Shown: in pieces, positions 20,965 through 31,199 of the stretch
Layout: each line of letters starts with the position of its first letter
How positions within the stretch are numbered: position 1 is the first letter of the stretch
Origin: Agrypnia vestita
Taxonomy: Eukaryota > Arthropoda > Insecta > Trichoptera > Phryganeidae
DNA: 64,000 nucleotides
NCBI GenBank assembly: GCA_016648135.1
Contig: JADDOH010001555.1
Coordinates: 341,186 to 405,185 of the forward strand
Reading direction: 5' to 3'
Notes under the pieces: model-generated
Databases searched by the model: none
Told to the model about the DNA's origin: nothing
Seen by the model: the letters and a program-made list of their open reading frames with translations, nothing else
Made by a program: the position numbers and the translations under genes

Positions 20965-21940
20965 AAGTAGCGTATATGAGAAAATTATGAAAGTAATATG
21001 CTGGTTTTTCTTGCTTTACTATACGTATTTTTTTTGCTTCGAGATTTAGATTCTTGCAGGTATAAAAAAAAAATTATGCTCGAAGGAAAGAAAAAAGCCA
21101 AAGGAATCAAGTCATCACGTATTATTAAACAAAAAGTTAAACAATTAATTTTTATTTTCGGAAATCAGAAATATTTTGAACCATCGAAAAATTTGTAACA
21201 ACAATATATTTTATATTTTGACAATTTAATGGAAATTTTAATGCCTCATATCTCACAACTGAAATAACGCTACAACCTGAAAACAGTCGTGCTGACCTAA
21301 AAAAAAATTCAGACACAAATTTTAGGATTTTCATTCGTACAAATTTCAAATTTCTTCGTGTTTTCGAAACAAAGCTCAATTTTTGAAAAAAGAAAAAAAT
21401 GAGTGGTCTGAAGCTACTTTTTAAACTTAATAACCGATGATTGAAATGAATGATGTTGAGATCTGAAAAGAGTTGCGTTGACCTACACATTTCAGACAGA
21501 ATAAGACAATTACGACGCCAGAGCCATCTGCTACGAGTTTTCCGCTCTTCTTCATTTCAAATTCAACCATGTTAGTTTTACGTTTACATTCTGTACTCTG
21601 ACAGTTCATTTTATGTATTTCACATTAATACATTGAGAAGGCTTCACAAGTGAGTGTGTGCAGACTTAAACAGAAATTGAGGCTGTAGATTGTGATGTCA
21701 CCGCAGACCCAGAGTCGGATATGTCATAAGATGTATTTACCTTCTCGAGCCTTTGACGCGATGCTTGTCGTCACCACCGCAAGGTGCTTAAATAATCTAA
21801 CAAAGGGAGGTTTAACCAGGGCTGCTTACGTCGCGTGCCTCTTCAAAACTAAGTCAAATAAAACAAAGAGGCTTTGAGAAAAATACAGCTTTAAACAAAT
21901 ACTCTGCCAACTGATGAAAACAGATCTTAATTCATTGATA
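20965..21940. other. AT-rich stretch, nothing recognised
   Basis: Several chance frames (20998-21877) with basic, low-complexity content and no domain. Confidence 0.4.
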
Positions 21941-21944
21941 TTTT

Positions 21945-22425
21945 ACTAGCTGGTCGTACCCGGCGTTGCACGGGTTAAGGATTAAGTAGAAAATAAGTTT
22001 GTGAGGGAAAACAAAGGGTCCGCTGTTCTCTAAAAAACAATGTTTCCATCTAATGTTAACATAAGTTATTGTCACATAACTATAATACTTAAATATATGG
22101 TATCGCAGACTTTTTTGTAGATATTAATGTCTTCTATAAAACTGTAGAACATTACTTTGCTCTATTGGCAATAATTTCCGCAGCGTACGCAATATAAGGT
22201 TTTTTTTCGTAATTTTTTCACACGTTGAGTTACATTATCGAAGTTTTCATACGGATCCCTAACATTTTTGAAAATATTCTATAGCCTATGTTCATCAGAG
22301 ATAATGTAGGATTCTGAATGTGAAAGAATTTTTCAAATCGGTCCAGTAGTTTCGGAGCCTATTCAATTCAAACACACAATCAAATCTTTTCTCTTTATAA
22401 TATTAGTATAGATAGATAATATTAG
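21945..22425 (+). mobile_element. LINE/RTE-type 3'-region copy
   Basis: It starts TTTTACTAGCTGGTCGTACC, then CGGCGTTGCACGGG. It ends with CAAATCGGTCCAGTAGTTTC, TTCAAACACACAATC and TATAATATTAGTATAGATAG. This start-and-end combination is a very common non-LTR-derived repeat in insect and especially lepidopteran genomes. No coding sequence remains. Confidence 0.75.
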
Positions 22426-22429
22426 TTAT

Positions 22430-22935
22430 TAGTAACGTATAATTTAAATACTTTATAACTCTCAGTGGCTTAGTGTAAAATAAGCTGGGAGATCTCATTG
22501 ATCGGACAGGGATGTTTATCTTCTTCGCACCCCTAGTCTTAGACTATGACATGGCGAAAAATGACTTTCTGTGATAATTGAATTTGAAGTTTCAATTCTC
22601 AGAAAGAAAACAAGGAATATGTGTAGCTAACCTTTATGTTTTTCTTATGATGTAACATAATTTAATATTTTATAAACTAAAATATGTGAATGAAATTGTA
22701 TTTTTCATAGTTATTTTTTTAATATCATTCTCTAAGACTAGACAAACTTAAATTTTTTTTATTATGTAAAAATTATTTTATTATTTCTATGTAATAAAAT
22801 TATAAAATATCAAAATATACTAGAAATATTTTCATCCTGTAATTTTGTGATAACTCTTTATGTGCCTTATTATTATGTTTACATAAACTTTAAACAAGAT
22901 AGAATTAAATTATAGAAGACTCACATACATGAAGC
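22430..22935 (+). repeat. DR-3 dispersed repeat, copy 1
   Basis: About 500 bp resembling 25320-25665. Shared blocks include AAATTGTATTTTTCATAGTT, GTGATAACTCTTTATGTGCC and ACAAGATAGAATT. It lies directly left of a GGGGTATAAAAGC element. A third, inverted echo (TCTAAGACTAGGGGTGCGA) is at 26517-26535 against CGCACCCCTAGTCTTAGA at about 22527. Confidence 0.6.
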
Positions 22936-22971
22936 TATGAATATTAAACTGTATTTTTTCATTACTTGTGG

Positions 22972-23215
22972 GGTATAAAAGCAAGCGCAACAATATTAAA
23001 AAAAAAAAAAAAATTGAATGCGGTCAGCGAGATTTACTGTACTTAATTCTAGATTTATGTATCTAATCCTTTCCAAAATCGTATTTCCTATTAATTTATA
23101 GGTTATGTTTCCTATAAAATCTCTAAATCTGTACATTATAAATTATTAGAATTTTCGGTGACTGCATTCAACTTTTATTGAATATCGCTGACTCTGCTTT
23201 TATACCCCACATATA
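22972..23215. mobile_element. TIR element, family M-G (two ends present)
   Basis: The left end TGTGGGGTATAAAAGCAAGC and the right end (reverse strand TATGTGGGGTATAAAAGCAG) are inverted repeats. Both lead to ATATT and then GAATGC(G/A)GTCA. The AT-rich interior shares ATTCTAGATTTATGTATCTA with partial copies at 26350, 29755 and 38703. MITE-like, no coding. Confidence 0.7.
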
Positions 23216-23865
23216 GTCTCGCGTCTCAAAGCCTACAACTTTAAAAAATATATGTTTTCAAAATAATTAAACTAATTATAGTTATAGTATAGAATTAGAA
23301 CTTAGTTTATCAATATATATTATCGCTTGCAACCACATGCATTTTTTTAAGACCTCAAGTCTAAAATCATAAGATAAAACCATAGTCGCATATGATGTGT
23401 AACATTTGACATCTCACAATTAAACATATCAATTGAGCATCAACAGAAATTTACATAAAAAATTTAAAAAAGCTAATACCTATATAATTATTAATTGGTA
23501 AATACAAGTAAAGAAAATGTATGTGTATTTATATGTACTAGGTAGGTACCGTATATCTACATACGCATTTTGTTTAGAAATGTGTTTGATCAATTATATG
23601 TTTTTATTTATTTTTATAGATGATGGTAGTGTGCCGTCATACATACTGTATGAAAACTTTGAATAAATATTTAAAAATAATCACATAAATAACATAAAAT
23701 TTCAGAATGTAAATCATTCAGGGTACTTATTGTTTACATTAATGTAAAAATAATAAGTATTTATTGGATAGTTTCGAAGATATAAACCAAAATATATCAA
23801 AGTTACAACATCCACATGCTTGACACCAGCCTTGCAACATATATACAAAATCAGAAGCATCGGCT
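23216..23865. other. AT-rich stretch, nothing recognised
   Basis: Contains TAGGTAGGTACC near 23541, typical of moth and butterfly genomic DNA. No coding or repeat structure was found. Confidence 0.35.
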
Positions 23866-23869
23866 GGTA

Positions 23870-24560
23870 GTGTGCGTCTTCGCTGTGATGGCACTGTTTA
23901 TAAACGATGTTTTTTTCCGTCGCGCGTGCTCCGCGCGCTCATTGGTCAAATGAAATTGCGCGCGTCTTATTTCCTGTCACGCATTTCCTGCCAACGATTG
24001 CAGGAAAGCGAGAGGAAAGATGTTACATATAATGAATGAAATTTTCAATCAAGAATTTTATCTAAAAAACAAAAAACAATTGAAAACTCCTCAAGACACC
24101 AGCAGGGTGCGGGGTGGTGCGAGAGAGAGAGACAGCCGCTTAAAAAGTCGCGTGTGTAAACGCGCGCGGAGCACAATTGCATCAGAAACTTCGCCAATGA
24201 CAATGTGATGAGAATTGTCTATCCCGATGGGGAGTAGTGGGTGTGCAGGGAAGTTGGCGGAAGTTTTTCGTTTAGCCGTCGTCCCGAGCGGCGCTGGCGA
24301 CCGTTTTAAAAGAAATAATATTCCCGCGAGGGTGTGAGGGTGTAAATATGAGAGAACGGCTCAAGTTTTCAAATTTATCGGAGCCATCGGCTCTTTGGCT
24401 GTCGGCGCGAGATTTACTCCCGATGTGCGCTGCGCCGAGGTTTTGCGTACTGGAGATGGACGCCTGGTGCTTGAACAGTGGCGCGTCCTGGGAGGGGCAC
24501 AGTGCAAACACGAATAGGTTTTCAAAAATTGTTTTGTCAATTTTACAACGTATTGATTCA
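23870..24560. other. GC/CpG-rich island
   Basis: Runs such as CCGTCGCGCGTGCTCCGCGC, a CATTGGTCAAATG motif near 23939, a GA repeat at 24120-24133, and CGTCGTCCCGAGCGGCGCTG. Open frames occur on both strands (24272-24635) because of GC content; none shows a domain. The CpG clustering and inverted CCAAT-like site suggest a regulatory island or a missed 5' exon. Confidence 0.3.
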
Positions 24561-24720
24561 ATTCTGGAATTCAAATTCTCAAACTCATTGGATAATTTTA
24601 GGTACTCTATGGTAAAGGAAACTGGATACAGTTAACTTTCTCCAGGTATAGATTTAGCGAGACTTATCGTGAACAGTCCAAATTCCGAATGTAACCTAAC
24701 TTAACCATAACATTTTTTTG

Positions 24721-24902
24721 AGATGCGAATACGGAATGCATGTCGCATCAATATTTTTACTATGTATTTTCAAAATAAGCTAAATGCTTGTGCTATGAAA
24801 ATATGAATAACTTGCTTGTGTCCTGGAATGGGGCTCGAAACATGGACCACCCACACACAGATCACCAGGCGAACGTCATGATCACTACATCAACAAGCTA
24901 CC
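24721..24902 (-). mobile_element. tRNA-derived SINE, family S-A copy 3
   Basis: Minus strand: AGCTTGTTGATGTAGTGATC (A-box region), ATGTTTCGAGCCCC (B-box-like), CCAGGACACAAG, then a tail with TGTGCTATGAAAATA-type sequence in inverse and an end at GATGCGACATGCATTCCG. The most complete tail of the family. Confidence 0.75.
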
Positions 24903-25315
24903 CTACGTTGCTATTTTATTAATTTCACATATGTTCATGTGATGTGCCACAAATTGTGCAAATTGATTATTATTACCAATCAATAATAAAAATTATTACA
25001 TTATTTAGGTAATTTCTTTAGTTATATTTTTTAAGTTTAAGATGACATCAAGTTGTTTGAAAATTGCATATGCTCAGGGTGCTATTATTTACCAAATGCT
25101 GTTATGAAAATTGCATATGCTCATTACTATTTTATTTTATATTTTTTATCCGTTGATGGAGAACTATCGTTAATGAAAATATATATTAACACAGCACTTT
25201 ATGCAAGTATGCCAAAGAAGAGTAAAGAAATATAACCTCTAATGAGCGTGCACCAATTTTTTTTTAATTCATATTTTCGTGTCTTGTATATCTATCCTAC
25301 TTATGAATCAACTGT
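24903..25315. other. AT-rich stretch, nothing recognised
   Basis: Contains a repeated GAAAATTGCATATGCTCA (25058 and 25106) but no recognisable coding sequence. Confidence 0.35.
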
Positions 25316-25319
25316 CACA

Positions 25320-25658
25320 TAAGATTTTAATACTTTATAGCTTTCAGTAGCGTGCAGAAGGAATGAATATAACTTAGTTAAAACTAAGTTAAATAAGCTG
25401 TGTAGCAAACTATAATATTTTTCTTATTGTGCAACATGATTAAATATTTTATAAACTCAAATATGAGAAGGAAATTGTATTTTTCATAGTTCTAATTTAT
25501 TTAAATATCTCTAAGACAAACTAGACACTAGACAAACAAATATTTTCATCAAGTAATTTTGGTTTACATTAACAAAATAATTCATCAAGTGATAACTCAT
25601 TATGTGCCTTATTATTATATTTACATAAACTTTTAACAAGATAGAATTTAAGAAATAT
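25320..25658 (+). repeat. DR-3 dispersed repeat, copy 2
   Basis: Matches 22430-22935 over most of its length with small indels (GAAATTGTATTTTTCATAGT, GTGATAACTCATTATGTGCC, ACAAGATAGAATTTAAG). Confidence 0.6.
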
Positions 25659-25659
25659 A

Positions 25660-25910
25660 GATTGTCTCATAGAGGCGAAGCTATTATTTTTTTGTACAGA
25701 AAAGAAGGTGAACAACTAGAAAAGATTTTGTTTTCCTGATGAAGAAGCCGTTGGCTTTGAAACATGTTGATTTTTTTCAATAAATAAGTGGTTTAAACAA
25801 AGTTAATTTATATTAACTAAAAAAGACTTCCATGCCTAGTTTTCCATATTAAAAAATAGCTTCATCGCTGTGAAACATCTATAATATATCAATATAGATA
25901 GAATTTCTTT
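25660..25910. mobile_element. DR-1 foldback copy holding a PLE fragment
   Basis: A left DR-1 arm (25660-25720: GATTGTCTCATAGAGGCGAA) and an inverted right arm (25815-25910: GACTTCCATGCCTAGTTTTC, then AGCTTCATCGCTGTG) flank a short segment. That segment contains a hammerhead-like motif and CAATAAATAAGTGGTTTAAA. A PLE tail seems to have inserted into, or been captured by, a foldback element. Confidence 0.5.
25736..25763 (+). ncRNA. Hammerhead-like motif
   Basis: CTGATGA (25736-25742), helix II AAGCC/GGCTT (25745-25749 with 25753-25757) and GAAAC at 25759-25763. Two extra bases on the 5' side and one on the 3' side of helix II depart from the canonical core. Confidence 0.5.
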
Positions 25911-26120
25911 AAAAGAGCACTGAAAATAATACACAAAACATTTTTTTTCAAAATAACAGAAATTCAACGATTTTCTCATTGAATGGGATTAATTAACGAC
26001 TTTTTAATTAATTTTACGTGATACCTGTGATTAAATATTTTTGCGTGATAGACTTCATATTTTCTGTTGCTAATACATAACAGTATAAATTCAACAACTA
26101 CATATTTATTAAAATAAAAT

Positions 26121-26300
26121 GGCGGCCCTCGTAGCCCAGTGGGCGTGACACTGGCTTCCCACGCCGAAGGTTCCTGGTTCGATTCCCGGTAAGGTCACAA
26201 TTAATCTATGTGATTTACTTAAGCCTGGATGTGTTGTTATATGTTTCGTTTCTGTAATTGGAACTCTCAGCCTGTTGAAGCTCAAAATAAAAATAATAAT
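26121..26300 (+). mobile_element. tRNA-Gly-derived SINE
   Basis: The head has an A-box TAGCCCAGTGGGCG, an anticodon stem-loop CTGGC-TTCCCAC-GCCGA (anticodon CCC, glycine) and a B-box TGGTTCGATTCCCGG. It is followed by a unique body and an AATAATAATAAATT tail. The acceptor stem does not pair, so it is a retroposon rather than a tRNA gene. Single copy in this window. Confidence 0.75.
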
Positions 26301-26349
26301 AAATTGAGATTATATCAACCAAAAATATCATTATCTCGAAATATCACAA

Positions 26350-26490
26350 ATGTGGGGTATAAAAGCAAGGGCAGCGATATTCAAAGAGTTTAAAAATGTT
26401 TTGAATGCAGTCACCAAGGATTACCAATTAAAAATTGGTAACTACTGAAATTGTACTGAATTCTACATTTTATGTTTATTGTATATATCA
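26350..26490 (+). mobile_element. Family M-G partial copy (left end)
   Basis: TGTGGGGTATAAAAGCAAGG, then GCAGCGATATTCAAAG and TTTTGAATGCAGTCACCAAG, as at 22972. The right end is missing; an inverted DR-3 echo follows at about 26517. Confidence 0.65.
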
Positions 26491-26540
26491 CTTTCAAAAT
26501 TTTAGTCTAAAAAGTCTAAGACTAGGGGTGCGACTTTACT

Positions 26541-27435
26541 ATTTTGCTTTTTCCTAGAGATTAGGTCTCATCAATTATTCTCAATGAGCTTCCGTAATTC
26601 ATCTAATTATTTTCTGATTATGCGTAGAATGTTTGAGAATACCTCACGAGCTATTAAAGCTGCACCAAGGGGAATGCCATATGAATCGATCTTACTGCAA
26701 ACAATGTTGTTGAGGAATTTCATGTCGGAAACCATGCATATGTTTTCTAATGACAGTAATTTGCAACTCTCTGAACACACTCTAGTAATCAAAGTTCTCG
26801 CGATAGTTTAGGTGCTTTATCGAGCTCTTTAAATTAATTTGTTTTATTTCGTCTTTATAAATATTGTAGAAAACACATTTGTCAGATTCACAGATCACCA
26901 AAATGTATATTTATGAACTATGAACTAATTTTTGAATGGCTGGTTCCAATACGTCTGACTTTTCCAAACTAAATACTCTTAAAAATTATAATATCTTAGT
27001 AGGTACCTAAGTCAAGCTTTATTACAAAAATAATTTTTTACTTGAAAAGACTGGGTTTGTTATAAAATTTTTAAAAAAATTAAAAAAGTAATATCTATCG
27101 TAAAAAATATGTTTATCTACTAGTTTAATTATGCAAAAATGCAGTATAAATGTATTAGAAATAAAGGAAAACATACTTCCAATGAGAGTCAGTCCCCTCG
27201 CAGAATGAAGAGGCTTAGTTCATCTCTGTACAATTTTATATTCTGTGATTAGATGGCAAATTATGAATACAATAACGTTCTTTGATAATTAAAACAAACG
27301 AGATAAATCTATACAAAAAAAAACTATATAACTTAAATTTGTTAGCATTTGCCACCAAGATTCAATTCCAGAAATGTATTCTGTGGGTAAAATTTTTTAT
27401 TTTTACATATTATTTTTGTATATACTTTGCTTGCT
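26541..27435. other. AT-rich stretch, no gene called
   Basis: The plus frame 26584-26811 (75 residues) is of ordinary composition but matches no family I recognise, and the opposite strand is open over the same bases. I see no other signal. Confidence 0.35.
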
Positions 27436-27439
27436 TTTA

Positions 27440-27570
27440 TTAGGTTTCGCTTGTCTGTCAGAGAGAAATCTTGTAATCATTTCGACTAACAGTCGCTCTG
27501 AAATTTTGCAGAGAGACATATTCCTGATGACAATACAATGATTATTTATTCATTTTACAATGTCAGTTTA
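27440..27570. repeat. DR-4 dispersed repeat, copy 2
   Basis: CGCTTGTCTGTCAGAGAG, then TTGCAGAGAGACATATTCCT, matching 18295-18440. Unclassified. Confidence 0.45.
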
Positions 27571-27739
27571 ATTAAATTTATTGGAAATAGTTAGGCGAAA
27601 TCAATAATTTTTTTTAGCTTATTGGGGTTGGATTTGATTAGGCGAAAAGTGAAAGTGGTGCTGGGCGGGGCTAGTATGGATAAGAGGGGGGATGTTATGG
27701 GTGGTGTTTGTATGTTGGGTGCATTATCATTATTTAGAT

Positions 27740-28020
27740 AAATTTCTATATTTTCTAGAATGTCTAATTTTCTTCCTTTTTTGCGTACATTATCACTACG
27801 TTATCATGGGCGAACTGATGTCTTTCTGATCTCACAAGGTCTATCGAATTGATGTTAAAATTTCCTATCCCTTTAAGATGTTCGTTTATTCGTGTTTGTA
27901 TTTTCCTTCCGGTTTATTCAATATTGCATAATTGGCAGTTCCTACATTTAATTTTATATACCCACTATTATCTAGCTGTTCTATTTTAGTTTTATTATTT
28001 AAAATGTATTTCTTTATGCT
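27740..28020 (-). pseudogene. Penelope-like element GIY-YIG region, decayed
   Basis: Minus-strand translation across two frames gives SGYIKLN (the GVYKL position), then KCRNCQLCNI (C..C and the YIG position), TGRKIQTRINEHLKG (the R and E-H of GIY-YIG) and HQFAHDNVVIMYAKKEE. The order and spacing match a PLE GIY-YIG domain, but one frameshift and at least one stop break it. The reverse transcriptase is absent. A hammerhead-like remnant of opposite strand lies to the right at 28086, as expected for an inverted 5' end. Confidence 0.65.
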
Positions 28021-28085
28021 GTTGTTGGTGTAGAAGGCGGGTTTGAACAGATCGAACTACACCTCCGTCATAATAGGACGCTCTC

Positions 28086-28125
28086 CTGATGAAGCTGAAT
28101 AAGACTAAAATGTGTCCAACGACCG
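28086..28125 (+). ncRNA. Degenerate hammerhead-like remnant
   Basis: CTGATGA at 28086-28092 is followed by AGCTGAATAAGACTAAAATG. GAAA has become TAAAA and helix II is weak. Identified mainly by its place beside the PLE coding remnant. Confidence 0.35.
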
Positions 28126-28140
28126 TAATAATAATCTTTA

Positions 28141-28670
28141 CTCGCTAATGTTTTTACTAATTCTTTTATCAGAATTGTTATTATTATTTTTAGACCATTC
28201 AAAATACGCTCTAGAAAATAAGACGCAAGTACCGACAAAAACATGTTAAAAAAACTGCTTATCTGACCCTTTTTGTAGCGAAAACCTTAGGGAAAAATTA
28301 AAACACTTCTGTCCGAAAATTGTGAGTACTCTGCTATAACAATGGGCAGTATTTTTCGCCATGTTTCTTATCGCCAGAGCTTATTACACTTTTCCACCCC
28401 CAACGTCGTCGCGTCACAGGGCACTTGCTTAAGGGTGGACACAACTTCCTTCCGTTATGAAGTACATGAGTATAGAGAGATTTCATGATTAACATCCATG
28501 ATGTATAAAAATGATACCATCTTTTATTAGCTCGTTTCGTGAAAATTCGTGGCAGAATTCTCTTCAGCAGATGTTTGTATTGTTGATACTGAAAAACAAT
28601 CAAGATTTTTAGGTCGGCAAGAAAGTAATTTCTGTTTTTATACCTTCATTATTTCAATCAGCGTGTGATT
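28141..28670. other. Stretch with no recognised feature
   Basis: The minus frame 28334-28603 has no identifiable domain. Confidence 0.35.
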
Positions 28671-28674
28671 TAAT

Positions 28675-28890
28675 CATTATCATCACTCTTGGCTCCACAA
28701 CCCCTGGTGGGTCTTGGCCTCTTCAAGAGTCTTACTCCATTCATTTCGGTTTTGTGCCAGCTCTCTCCAGTTCAGAAGCTCTGAGGACGTTGTCGCTCCA
28801 TCTTAGTTTTGGCCTTCCTTGTTCCTTCGGTCTTGAGTTCAGCAGGGATTTTGATGCTTGATACTCAGCTATTCTCTCGTTCATGTTAAT
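28675..28890 (-). pseudogene. Non-LTR retrotransposon ORF2 C-terminus
   Basis: Minus strand: RIAEYQASKSLLNSRP, then GRPKLRWSDNVL, then after a frameshift NWRELAQNRNEWSKTLEEAK and THQGL. The GRPKLRW.D.V...L....W...A..R..W...L.EAKTH.GL pattern is the standard C-terminus of one group of LINE polymerases. Truncated upstream, one frameshift near 28785. Confidence 0.8.
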
Positions 28891-28929
28891 ACGATTTTAA
28901 AATGCATTTTTCGATCTGCACTATATTGT

Positions 28930-29340
28930 ATTTGCTATGATTAGTTTTTTAGCCGGATTTACAAGGTTCGATAAACAAAATCGCGGAATTTTCGTTTTTT
29001 TCAAAAAAAATAAAGCACCTTTAATTAATACCCAAATCAATTTTCCATATAGCCCTTCGTTTAATTTAACTTTCACATTAGATTTGGTAACACCCACTTT
29101 AGACCCCGCCCTCTCTCACTCTCTCCCGTTAGATTCCTGAATGTTCTGTGGGCTAGTTAGTACATGCTTGTCTCTGACAAGATTAACACGCATGTGATCA
29201 ATATTGATGAAAGTTTAACAATACTATGGTAGGGGTGTATAATGTTGTGAATATAGTAGTGTAGTGTTGATCCTGACGGAGAGACGGGTACGTCTCAAAA
29301 CCGGTAGACCTTAAATATGGTAGTGGTTTTTACTAATTTA
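28930..29340 (+). mobile_element. Penelope-like element 3' end
   Basis: The C-terminal-like frame TPLINTQINFPYSPSFNL is followed by proline-rich residues, a stop, a 3' region and a hammerhead-like motif at 29273, then CCGGTAGACCTTAAATATGG. The same CCGGTAGAC end follows the motif at 39182. The protein match is weak; the 3' motif is stronger. Confidence 0.5.
29273..29301 (+). ncRNA. Hammerhead-like motif, variant core
   Basis: CTGACGGA followed by a perfect 6-bp helix II (GAGACG/CGTCTC with loop GGTA) and AAAACC. The GAAA is mutated to AAAA and the CUGANGA has one extra base, so activity is unlikely, but helix II is intact. Confidence 0.45.
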
Positions 29341-29754
29341 ACTTGATTATTTTAAAAATATATTTATTCACCAACACACTTTTGAATGAACTCAATATCC
29401 TGAATTTGTCAGATATAAGAAAATCAATAATCAATATTTCTGTACAAAATTATCAATTCTCAAATTGAGAGCCCTAATCTTCTCGCTAAAGAACGTCTTA
29501 GAATTCCATTGTCAACATGTTCAAAAGATTTTATTACGGCAATACGCGAAAAAACTACCACGTACAGTCATCACTGCCTAGACTATACAGACTGAGCAAT
29601 GAGTACAGTGAGTGTGTAGACGTATTCTATGACAGCTTGACTACTTTAAAGAGAAACATGCCTTCAGTTCTGATGCAGTGATAGTTTCTATATTGAAATC
29701 TGCTAATGTTTCACTGTTTTACCCATAGGATTGTTGGCTCTTTAATTTTGTACA

Positions 29755-29995
29755 TCAAATGTGGATTATAGAAGCAAAGGCAGCTATATCGAAAATAAGG
29801 AAAATATTGTAAATGTATACTATATTGTAAATGAATACTAATTAAAAAATCTACTGAATTCTAGATTTTATGTATCTATCCCTTCCAAAATAATATTTCC
29901 TATAAATTTATACGAGTATGGTACATTTCCTATAAAATCGCGAATTGGGAAACTGCATTAAATTTTTTTTAATTTTGCTAATGTTGTATTCAATT
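29755..29995 (+). mobile_element. Family M-G diverged copy
   Basis: ATGTGGATTATAGAAGCAAA and GGCAGCTATATCGAAA at the left, ATTCTAGATTTTATGTATCT in the middle. A degraded right end lies near AACTGCATTAAATTTTTTTT. Confidence 0.55.
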
Positions 29996-30870
29996 TGTTC
30001 TCTGTGCATTTGTTTATTTAAATAATTGTTTTTTTTTTATAATTTACGGAGTAATTTTTAAATTTGTTAAAATTGATTTATGATTGTCAAATCATAAATT
30101 TTAGTTGCTTGTGTATAATTTTTTTATATGTATAAGTTTGTTTGTTTGTTTATATGTATAAGTTTTCAAACTGTAAGGATGTCTTTATACTTTTGGTTAT
30201 ATGATGCTATGCACCGTATGCGCACACAAATAAATAAATATAATCAATATTAAGGAGACCATAAATATTTTCTTAGCTGACCTTATTTTAAATATTGTTT
30301 TAATTTATTAATATTTTGAGATACCCGTATGCTTGCCAGATTGATAAGATGAACGATTCTAGGGGCGTAATAATTAGGTAATTAGAATTATATTTTCACA
30401 GCGGATAACACAGACATATCGGAATAGAGAAATCTTTGCTGGGGTCTGAGAAATACGGGGTTGAAATATAGGGGATGACATACAGATTCTGACCATTAGT
30501 GGTAATATACGACGACTAGACTTTCTGTGTACATGTCTCACAATGAGCAGCTATCTGATAATGAAGGAAATCCTAGGATTTCTGTTCGGAAAGGGAGCTA
30601 CGTAGGGACAACCGATTTATCCAACATAAGGTTACATGATATATTTATCTTCTGCTTATCTTCTTCTTCTTCTGCCGATCTGCAACTAGTGTTAAGGGAA
30701 AGTCTATTTAGTGTCTTTTGGTCTCATTTCGTTTGGTTCCATATTTCACATTCAAATAGATTCTCCAGATCATATTTTCTTTTGTTATGCTCTTATTTCG
30801 TTTCCTTTCTCATGTTTTCGGTATTATGTTATGGAATTATTTAATTAATTAGGCATTCGAGATGTGAATC
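29996..30870. other. AT-rich stretch, no feature called
   Basis: Includes a repeated TATATGTATAAGTTT at 30125-30170. The plus frame 30527-30844 is serine- and phenylalanine-rich with no domain. Confidence 0.35.
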
Positions 30871-30879
30871 TACAGAAAA

Positions 30880-31195
30880 TTACTCAAAATATGCTGGATA
30901 GAATGAGTTAGAATGAATGAAGAAAACGAAGTAATTAAAACAATAAAAATCCGAAAACTTCTATTTCCCGGACATGTGATGAGATATCTAGAAAAGTACG
31001 AGATCTTTCATCTCATAATGCAGGGAAAGATTGCCGGAAGTCGGAGCTCTGGAAGAAGGAAAACGTCATGGCTGAAAAACCTGAGACAGTGGTTTGGCCA
31101 GTCTACTGAAGAACTGTTTCGGGCTACAGTAAACAAAGTTCTCACAGCCAACCTGATAGCCAATATCCATTGAACGAAGAAGGCAAAAAGAGAAG
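30880..31195 (+). pseudogene. LINE polymerase C-terminus
   Basis: The frame reads IKIRKLLFPGHVMRYLEKYE, then LIMQGKIAGSRSSGRRKTSW, LKNLRQWFGQSTEELFRATV and LIANIH. This is the common C-terminus of a widespread insect LINE lineage (RK...GH..R...Y.....I..GKI.G.R..GRR..SWLKNLR.WF....ELFR.A). It is truncated at the 5' side; the last residues and a basic tail (AKREEDA) follow a stop. No polymerase core remains. Confidence 0.85.
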
Positions 31196-31199
31196 AAGA

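Noticed and set aside
24272..24635. Overlapping frames on both strands as a host gene
   Set aside because: Three frames on two strands are open at once, which follows from GC content. No domain, no clear splice sites.
26121..26197. Functional tRNA-Gly gene
   Set aside because: The anticodon arm is good, but the acceptor stem does not close and a SINE body with an A-rich tail follows.
26584..26811. 75-residue plus frame as a small gene
   Set aside because: The complementary strand is open over the same interval and no motif or flanking signal supports either.
30527..30844. Serine/phenylalanine-rich frame as a membrane protein
   Set aside because: It is a low-complexity TTC/TTT-rich stretch with no start context or family resemblance.
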